From Rickettsiales bacterium (GTDB lineage Bacteria > Pseudomonadota > Alphaproteobacteria > Rickettsiales > Deianiraeaceae): 5,296 nucleotides of DNA. The DNA is taken from assembly GCA_947485035.1 (NCBI GenBank), contig CANKQN010000070.1, forward strand, positions 1-5,296, written 5' to 3'. How positions within the stretch are numbered: position 1 is the stretch's first letter; every line of letters begins with the position of its first letter. Shown here one piece after another: positions 1 through 5,296 of this stretch. The translations under genes and the position numbers were made by a program. A model generated the notes under the pieces. It saw only the letters and a list, made by a program, of their open reading frames with translations, made no database searches and was not told the DNA's origin.

Positions 1-2697
1 CAATTTTTAAACATTCAAAACAAGCCCGATGTTGATTACATTGGAAATCTTTCGCCTGCAATTGCTATTGACCAGAAAACCTCATCAAAGAACCCTCTCT
101 CAACCGTTGCAACTGTTACTGAAATTTACGATTATCTTCGTGTGCTGTTCGCCCGCATCGGAATTCCATACTCCCCAGCAACAGGAAAGCCAATTATTAG
201 CCAGACATCTTCGCAAATGATTGCCGAAATAATGGAATTACCAATTGGCACAAAGCTTAACATTCTTTCGCCAATAATTCGCGGACAAAAAGGCGAACAC
301 AAAAAACTTCTCATTTCCCTTCGCAAGCAGGGCTATCAACGCGTGCGTTTGAACGGAGATTACATGAACATTGATGACGCCGAAATTGAGGATAAAAACC
401 GCAAAAATTCAGTTGAAATTGTTGTTGATAGAATTGAAATGGACGCAGATGTTAAAGAACGTCTTGCTTCTTCTGTTGAAAATGCACTTTTACTTTCAGG
501 CGGGTTAGTCTATGCCGATATTCAATCCCTTCCAAATGATGAAACTGCATTTCATTTCAAAAATGGAAAACTTATTGACATTGAACACCATTTGGTCTAT
601 TCCGAAAAATTTTCCTGTCCAATTTCAGGCTTTGTTATTGAAGATTTGGAGCCTCGAATTTTCTCATTTAACAGCCCGTATGGTGCTTGTTCTGCGTGTA
701 ATGGTCTTGGAAAGGAACACTATTTTGTGAAGGAATTAATTGTTCCGGACGACACCAAAACCATTAACGATGGTGCAATTGCTCCATGGGAAAACATAAC
801 AAGCAACAAGCTTTATTACCAAATCATCGCAGGTTTTGCAAAGCATTACAAATTCTCAACTGCCGTTCCGTTTAAGGAATTACCAGATGACATCAAAAAA
901 ATTATTTTCTATGGAAACGACGGTGTTGAAATTGATATTGAATACACGGACGGCTTGCGTAAATCTCGCATGAAACGAGCATTCGAAGGTATTATTCCAA
1001 TTTTAGAAGCACGTCTTCGTGAAACAGAAAGCGACGGAATTCGCGAAGAAATTGCTAAATTTCAGGACGAAACCCATTGTCACGCTTGCTTTGGGCATCG
1101 TTTAAAAGAGCAATCTTTGGCGGTAAAAATTGTTGGAAAACATATCGGAGAGGTTTGCTCTCTAACAATCACCGAATCAATCGCTTGGTTTGAAGGGCTA
1201 GTTCCTCAACTTTCCGAACAACATCGTGAAATTGCCGAACGCTCCGTGAAGGAAATTATCAAACGCCTTTATTTCCTTGAAAATGTTGGTCTTGATTATT
1301 TGACTCTTGCACGTGAAGCAAAAACACTTTCTGGCGGTGAAAGCCAAAGAATTCGACTTGCAAGCCAAATTGGATCTGAATTAACAGGCATTATGTATGT
1401 ATTAGATGAGCCATCAATTGGTCTGCATCAATCGGATAACGCAAAATTAATTCACACGCTCAAACACCTGCGTGACATCGGCAATACGGTTATTGTTGTT
1501 GAACACGATGAGGAAACAATGCTAGAAGCTGATATGTTGATTGATATTGGTCCAGTTGCTGGTGAAAAAGGGGGGTATATTGTTGCGTCAGGAACTCCGC
1601 AAGAAGTTATGAATCACCCTGATAGCATCACAGGTCAATACCTTTCTGGGAAGCTTAAAATTGAAGGACTTCACGCCCGCCGAAGAATTAAACAGGACAT
1701 GGTTATCAAAATTAAGGGGGCAAGGTCGAATAACTTGAAAAACATTGATGTTGAATTTCCACTTGGAATGATGGTTTGTGTTACGGGTGTTAGTGGTTGC
1801 GGAAAGTCATCGCTTGTGATGGAAACGCTTTACCGTGCCGTTGCAAAACGCCTTCATTCAAGCGCGGTTAAGCCGGGTTTACATAGTGAAATCACGGGTC
1901 TTGAACATATCGATAAAATTATCGAAATTGATCAATCTCCAATTGGAAGAACACCTCGTTCAAACCCTGCAACCTATACCGCCTGCTTCACACATATTCG
2001 TGACTGGTTCGCCAATCTTCCCGAAGCAAAACGCAAGGGATATAAATCATCACGGTTTTCCTTCAATGTTAAAGGTGGAAGGTGTGAGGCTTGTCAGGGA
2101 GATGGAATTATTAAAGTGGAAATGCACTTTTTGCCTGATGTCTATGTTGAATGTGAAGTTTGCAAAGGCAAGCGTTACAACAAGGAAACGTTGGAAGTTA
2201 AGTACAAAAATAAATCAATTTGTGATGTATTGGAAATGTCAATTGGTGAAGCTTACGAATTCTTTAAACCGATTGATTTAATCGCCAATAAGTTGAAATA
2301 TCTTATGATGGTTGGGCTTGATTACATGAAGCTTGGTCAGCCTGCAACAACTCTTTCGGGGGGTGAAAGTCAGCGGATTAAACTTGCCCGTGAGCTTTCA
2401 AAAAAAGACACAGGAAGCACGCTTTACATTCTTGATGAACCAACAACTGGCTTGCATTCAAGCGATATCAAGAAGCTTTTGGAGGTTATTCAACAGCTAA
2501 TTGACAACGGAAATTCAATGGTTATTATTGAACACAATATGGATGTGATTAAAACTGCGGATTATATTATTGATATTGGTCCAAAAGGTGGTGTTAATGG
2601 TGGAAGATTGGTCGCTTGTGGAACGCCTGAACATGTCGCTTCAGTACCTGAGAGCGTCACGGGGCAGTATTTGGGAAAAATGCTTAAAAAGTTATGA
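1..2697 (+). CDS. uvrA: UvrA, excinuclease ABC subunit A (5' end cut by window edge)
   Basis: This is the ATPase that, with UvrB, finds bulky DNA lesions in nucleotide excision repair. The frame is open from base 1 and enters at the QFL...KPDVDYI segment, about residue 63 of E. coli UvrA, so the start codon and first Walker A lie outside; the internal ATG at 142 is not the start. Numbering codons from base 1: first ABC signature LSGGESQR at 443-450 and Walker B VLDEPS at 467-472; second Walker A GVSGCGKSS at 596-604; zinc module C695/C698/C718/C721; second signature LSGGESQR at 785-792 and Walker B ILDEPTTG at 810-817. The DQSPIGRTPRSNPATYT block is also intact. The visible 898 residues plus ~62 missing give a normal length (~960). 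The first C4 motif is C206-P-I-S209...C230/C233, with serine replacing the second cysteine; I recall this as usual in Alphaproteobacteria. It ends at TGA, 3 bases before the next gene. Identity is certain from many family-specific motifs. Confidence -1.
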   Translation, partial: QFLNIQNKPDVDYIGNLSPAIAIDQKTSSKNPLSTVATVTEIYDYLRVLFARIGIPYSPATGKPIISQTSSQMIAEIMELPIGTKLNILSPIIRGQKGEHKKLLISLRKQGYQRVRLNGDYMNIDDAEIEDKNRKNSVEIVVDRIEMDADVKERLASSVENALLLSGGLVYADIQSLPNDETAFHFKNGKLIDIEHHLVYSEKFSCPISGFVIEDLEPRIFSFNSPYGACSACNGLGKEHYFVKELIVPDDTKTINDGAIAPWENITSNKLYYQIIAGFAKHYKFSTAVPFKELPDDIKKIIFYGNDGVEIDIEYTDGLRKSRMKRAFEGIIPILEARLRETESDGIREEIAKFQDETHCHACFGHRLKEQSLAVKIVGKHIGEVCSLTITESIAWFEGLVPQLSEQHREIAERSVKEIIKRLYFLENVGLDYLTLAREAKTLSGGESQRIRLASQIGSELTGIMYVLDEPSIGLHQSDNAKLIHTLKHLRDIGNTVIVVEHDEETMLEADMLIDIGPVAGEKGGYIVASGTPQEVMNHPDSITGQYLSGKLKIEGLHARRRIKQDMVIKIKGARSNNLKNIDVEFPLGMMVCVTGVSGCGKSSLVMETLYRAVAKRLHSSAVKPGLHSEITGLEHIDKIIEIDQSPIGRTPRSNPATYTACFTHIRDWFANLPEAKRKGYKSSRFSFNVKGGRCEACQGDGIIKVEMHFLPDVYVECEVCKGKRYNKETLEVKYKNKSICDVLEMSIGEAYEFFKPIDLIANKLKYLMMVGLDYMKLGQPATTLSGGESQRIKLARELSKKDTGSTLYILDEPTTGLHSSDIKKLLEVIQQLIDNGNSMVIIEHNMDVIKTADYIIDIGPKGGVNGGRLVACGTPEHVASVPESVTGQYLGKMLKKL

Positions 2698-2700
2698 TCA

Positions 2701-3393
2701 ATGAAGGAGTACTTTGATAACGCAAAGAGATGGTATTATTTTAAATATGTCTATCACATAAAATTTTTGTTGTTTATTGCAACAATAACGCTTTCAATGA
2801 TATTTCTCGTTTGTTTCGTGCTTTATGTTGTTCAGGGAGCAATTGTAAACCAAGAAAGAATTGCGAAAGTAATTCCAGTTCAATACGATTTTGAATCCAA
2901 ACCAGTTATGACTAAGGTGGAAAAGCACTACCACAGCAACGATCTTAATATTTTGCAATATTCCATTGAGTCTTATGTGAATAACTTTGAAGTTTATGAA
3001 AAAACCGACAACTTCTATATCGCGTTCATTGAAAAAATGAAGCATTTGCAGAAATATTCGTCTCGTGATGCTCTTAGCACATTTCAAAACCGTTTCACGA
3101 ACGATTATTCTAAAAAATTAACCGGAAACGCATTCGTGAAAATGCAAATTAAGAGTATCCACTTTAATATTAGCGAGGAATCTATTGTGGATAAATTCCA
3201 AAACCTTCTTATGGCACAAGATGTTCCCGATGAGGCGACTATTGAAGCGATGATTTACATTTTTGATGGGAAACGCTTGAAAAAAATTCCAACAACAATT
3301 GAAATATCATTTATTTTTAAGAAAATACAGAGGCAGTCCAACGGCAAATTTAGCAATGTGAAGTTTTTTGTCACAAGTTATTCTTACGGATAA
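2701..3393 (+). CDS. VirB8-like type IV secretion system protein (divergent, orphan)
   Basis: A 230-residue protein with a short basic/aromatic cytoplasmic tail (1-20), one hydrophobic segment (about 21-46) and a soluble remainder that should face the periplasm. This is the layout of VirB8, the bitopic inner-membrane scaffold protein of type IV secretion machines. Family-like features: an aromatic YVNNFEVY segment (92-99) where VirB8 has its YVxxRExY helix; a run resembling the family's 'ALSTFQNRF' region (124-132); a beta-strand-like KMQIKSIHF (147-155); and a C-terminal FFVTSYSYG (222-230) matching the final VTSYxxx strand. The NPxG motif that normally precedes that strand is not visible (SNVKFF instead). 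The ATG at 2701 is the only sensible start: an in-frame stop (the uvrA TGA) lies two codons upstream. There is no clear ribosome site, and translation may be coupled to uvrA. No other virB gene is in the window. The fold and topology are fairly convincing; the function is inferred and the protein could be another NTF2-like membrane-anchored protein. Confidence -1.
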   Translation: MKEYFDNAKRWYYFKYVYHIKFLLFIATITLSMIFLVCFVLYVVQGAIVNQERIAKVIPVQYDFESKPVMTKVEKHYHSNDLNILQYSIESYVNNFEVYEKTDNFYIAFIEKMKHLQKYSSRDALSTFQNRFTNDYSKKLTGNAFVKMQIKSIHFNISEESIVDKFQNLLMAQDVPDEATIEAMIYIFDGKRLKKIPTTIEISFIFKKIQRQSNGKFSNVKFFVTSYSYG

Positions 3394-3401
3394 TTAAACA
3401 T

Positions 3402-3429
3402 TTGACATTTGCGTTTGCATTTTTATTAT
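3402..3429 (+). promoter_or_regulatory. Putative sigma70-type promoter for dapB
   Basis: A perfect -35 hexamer TTGACA at 3402-3407 is followed after 16 bp by TATTAT at 3424-3429 (5 of 6 matches to TATAAT). A start of transcription 6-8 bases further on (about 3435-3437) would leave a leader of only ~14 bases before the dapB ATG at 3450. It sits in the only intergenic gap of the window, 9 bases after the virB8-like stop, and would also drive the downstream glycosyltransferase gene. The match is seen directly; activity is inferred, and A+T-rich DNA yields such -10 matches by chance, although the full -35 match makes this less likely. Confidence -1.
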
Positions 3430-3449
3430 ATGAAAAATATTTCAAGTAC

Positions 3450-4178
3450 ATGGCTATAAACATTGCAATTAACGGTGCAAATGGCAGAATGGGGCAGGAA
3501 ATTGCCAAAATTATTGAAAGCAATGAATGTCTGAAGCTTGTTGCAAAATTCACTTCTCTCAATCCAATTTCCCACGATAATACCGCTGGCATTGATGTTA
3601 TTATCGATTTTTCCTCCGAATTTGGATTGAATGAGGTTCTGAAATACGCAAATTGCAAAATTGTTAGCGGAACAACAGGAATTTCGCCTGAAACTTTTAC
3701 AGCCATGAGGCAATACGGCAATGAAAAAAATGGGATAATATGGGGAAGTAACACTTCTTTTGGTGTGAATTTACTTTTTGCAATGGTTAACAAGCTTGGT
3801 TCAATGCTTGGAAGTGAGTACGATGCGGAAGTTTATGAGCGTCATCATCGTTTGAAAAAAGATGCACCATCTGGCACTGCTATCACAATTGGAAAAAAAA
3901 TTGCTCAAGGAAGGGGAGTTGAGTATATCCAGCGAGACTATTCAACACAAGGCGAAAGAAAGCTTGGCGAAATTGGCTTTGGCATTGAAAGAGGTGGAAA
4001 AACTGTGGGATATCACGAGGCCGCATTTATTTCTGACGATGAGCGAATTTGGATTGGTCACGAAGCGTTTGACCGCTCAATTTTTGCAAAAGGTGCTGTG
4101 AAATTGGCGATAATTGCGTTCGAACAAAATATTAAACACTACAACGAAGCGTGCGATGTTCTTGCTAGTATTTTATGA
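3450..4178 (+). CDS. dapB: DapB, 4-hydroxy-tetrahydrodipicolinate reductase
   Basis: DapB reduces 4-hydroxy-tetrahydrodipicolinate with NAD(P)H to tetrahydrodipicolinate in the cytosol, a committed step to diaminopimelate (peptidoglycan) and lysine. The 242-residue product opens with the dinucleotide-binding Rossmann motif INGANGRMG (7-15). It then has GTTG (74-77), the SNTSFGVN strand (100-107), and the active-site block HHRLKKDAPSGTA (132-144) with the His pair and the lysine (K136) equivalent to E. coli H159/H160/K163. It is shorter than E. coli DapB (273), mainly through a compact nucleotide-binding domain (the link between the N-terminal motif and IDVIIDFS is brief), as in other short alphaproteobacterial forms. 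I choose ATG 3450: the longer frame back to TTG 3402 would add 16 residues before the Rossmann strand and would start on the -35 box of the putative promoter. No strong Shine-Dalgarno is seen. The stop overlaps the next gene's start (ATGA at 4175-4178), implying translational coupling. Confidence -1.
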   Translation: MAINIAINGANGRMGQEIAKIIESNECLKLVAKFTSLNPISHDNTAGIDVIIDFSSEFGLNEVLKYANCKIVSGTTGISPETFTAMRQYGNEKNGIIWGSNTSFGVNLLFAMVNKLGSMLGSEYDAEVYERHHRLKKDAPSGTAITIGKKIAQGRGVEYIQRDYSTQGERKLGEIGFGIERGGKTVGYHEAAFISDDERIWIGHEAFDRSIFAKGAVKLAIIAFEQNIKHYNEACDVLASIL

Positions 4179-5296
4179 AATTTATGCAAAAAATTAACAA
4201 ATCTTATGTTATCCTAGTGGCATTTTTCTTGTTTCACCTGTTTTGTTTAACACTAGGGCGAGACATCTATTGCCTTCAATTAACAGACGACATGGCAGAA
4301 AATTATGCCTGGGGGCAAGAAATGCAACTTGGATACTATAAACATCCGCCTTTTTTCGCTTGGGTTGCCTATGCTTGGCTTTCAATTTTTGGAACATCGC
4401 ACTTTGCATACTACCTGCTTTCCCAATTTACCGTTGTTGTTGCAATGATTTTCATATTCTTGCTGTCTAGAAGGTTTATCAGTGAAAATAAAGCAGTTTT
4501 TGCTGTGATATTGCTGGAATTTATCATTTATTACAACTTTAAGGCATTCAGGTTCAACGCAAACACGATTCTAATTCCACTTTTCCCCGCAATTTCGTTC
4601 TTTTTTATGAAATCTTTGCAGGAAAATCGCACAAAAGACTGGGTATTGTTCGGGCTTACCGCAACACTTGGTATGCTTGCAAAATATGCAACAGTTGCAT
4701 TGCTTTTGGTTTTTGTTCTTTACGCACTCCATAAACGCAGGGATATTTTCAAGAATAAGCGCACATATTTAGCGGTTTTAGTCTTCGTCGCAACAATTTC
4801 TCCGCATATATACTGGTTGTTTCAAACAGATTTCATTACATTCAGATACGCACACAGTCAAATTCAAACCCAGCATTTTTTTGGATACTACGCACTTCGC
4901 TTTCCATTTGCACAAATTCCGTTTATATTGTGTGCCGCATTGGTCGTATTTTTCACAACGAAAAAATCTCAACACTCTGCTGAAAATTCCACACAAAACA
5001 ACGCACTGTTGTTGTACTTAACATTCATGCCAACGCTTGTTATGACAGTGCTAGGCTTTGCCGCAAATATGGAAATTTCCAGTGTCTGGGGCATTCCAAA
5101 CTGGTTTTTATTTACAACATTTTTATTACGAAATCGTGAAATTTCAAAGCCTCGTGTAATCATTTTGCTTGCTGTGTTGCTCAATATTGCCTATTTAATT
5201 TACGGAATTTGCGTTTATGCGTTTGATATTAAGGTGAAACTTAATCGATACGACGCACGGCAAGTCAACGCAGAAATTGAGAAAAAATGGAACGAA
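4175..5296 (+). CDS. GT-C / family 39-type membrane glycosyltransferase (3' end cut by window edge)
   Basis: The frame is open without a stop from ATG 4175 to the window end (374 codons), so the protein is C-terminally truncated here. It resembles the ArnT/PMT-like glycosyltransferases, integral inner-membrane enzymes that move a sugar from a polyprenyl-phosphate donor onto a lipid, glycan or protein acceptor on the periplasmic side. What is seen: an N-terminal hydrophobic helix (about 11-28); then a loop with acidic residues D38/D39 and E42 in the position of the family's catalytic acidic motif; the characteristic WGQEMQLGYYKHPPFFAW block (46-63); then roughly eight or more further hydrophobic segments (about 78-97, 105-120, 128-146, 156-185, 199-215, 244-261, 279-296, 327-350). 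A polar loop (262-277) separates two of them. Full family members are usually ~450-550 residues. The ATG overlaps the dapB stop; ATG 4184, three codons later, is an alternative start. Membrane glycosyltransferase is likely; the actual donor and acceptor cannot be told. Confidence -1.
   Translation, partial: MKFMQKINKSYVILVAFFLFHLFCLTLGRDIYCLQLTDDMAENYAWGQEMQLGYYKHPPFFAWVAYAWLSIFGTSHFAYYLLSQFTVVVAMIFIFLLSRRFISENKAVFAVILLEFIIYYNFKAFRFNANTILIPLFPAISFFFMKSLQENRTKDWVLFGLTATLGMLAKYATVALLLVFVLYALHKRRDIFKNKRTYLAVLVFVATISPHIYWLFQTDFITFRYAHSQIQTQHFFGYYALRFPFAQIPFILCAALVVFFTTKKSQHSAENSTQNNALLLYLTFMPTLVMTVLGFAANMEISSVWGIPNWFLFTTFLLRNREISKPRVIILLAVLLNIAYLIYGICVYAFDIKVKLNRYDARQVNAEIEKKWNE

Noticed and set aside
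1835..2281. 148-codon + strand frame inside uvrA
   Set aside because: It lies wholly inside the most conserved part of UvrA (DQSPIGRTPRSNPATYT and the zinc module) in another frame and has no family features of its own.
2695..2703. TGA read as tryptophan, fusing UvrA to the VirB8-like protein
   Set aside because: Tryptophan is encoded by TGG throughout, UvrA ends at its usual length here, and dapB also ends at a TGA where the next gene begins.
3386..3430. Possible terminator after the VirB8-like gene
   Set aside because: The gap has T-rich runs and imperfect ATTTG repeats, but I find no inverted repeat able to form a stem before a T-tract.
3402..3449. N-terminal extension of DapB from a TTG start
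   Set aside because: The 16 extra residues precede the normal family start, which places the Rossmann strand right after the initiator Met, and the TTG is the first half of a perfect TTGACA -35 box.
3371..3793. 140-codon minus-strand open frame opposite the start of dapB
   Set aside because: It is antisense to a clearly conserved gene and covers the dapB promoter and Rossmann region; its translation shows no recognisable domain, so it is a shadow frame.
4209..5184. Several 66-72 codon minus-strand frames opposite the glycosyltransferase
   Set aside because: All are antisense to a continuous 374-codon frame with coherent membrane-protein composition; none shows a recognisable domain or a start with a ribosome site.

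Overview
The window is 5.3 kb of AT-rich DNA (about 40% G+C by eye). It holds four tightly packed genes, all on the + strand, and almost no intergenic space. The proteins point to an alphaproteobacterium. The UvrA carries the serine-substituted zinc-motif wording I remember from that class (YSPATG and CPISGF where most UvrAs have CPxCG and CPxCG), and the short DapB also fits. High A+T together with a VirB8-like type IV secretion protein would suit a host-associated or reduced-genome lineage (Rickettsiales, Holosporales or AT-rich gut Alphaproteobacteria), but the sequence does not settle which.

Layout: (1) 1-2697, uvrA, the nucleotide excision repair damage sensor, missing its first ~60 codons at the left edge. 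(2) 2701-3393, a 230-residue protein with one N-terminal membrane anchor that I read as a divergent VirB8-family (NTF2-like) type IV secretion component; it starts 3 bases after the uvrA stop. (3) 3394-3449, the only real intergenic gap, which with the first bases around it carries a good sigma70-type promoter (TTGACA, 16 bp, TATTAT). (4) 3450-4178, dapB, the reductase of the lysine/diaminopimelate pathway. (5) 4175-5296, a multi-membrane-span GT-C/family 39 glycosyltransferase-like protein whose ATG overlaps the dapB stop (ATGA) and which runs off the right edge.

The genes look like two transcription units: uvrA plus the virB8-like gene, then dapB plus the glycosyltransferase driven by the promoter at 3402-3429. 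Functions are mixed: DNA repair, secretion/envelope, and two steps plausibly tied to the cell envelope (diaminopimelate for peptidoglycan; lipid-linked sugar transfer). I see no CRISPR array, insertion sequence, tRNA/rRNA, phage gene, long repeat or convincing terminator. I do not find a novel multi-gene system; the most interesting items are the orphan VirB8-like gene beside uvrA and the glycosyltransferase reading frame that is open at the edge.
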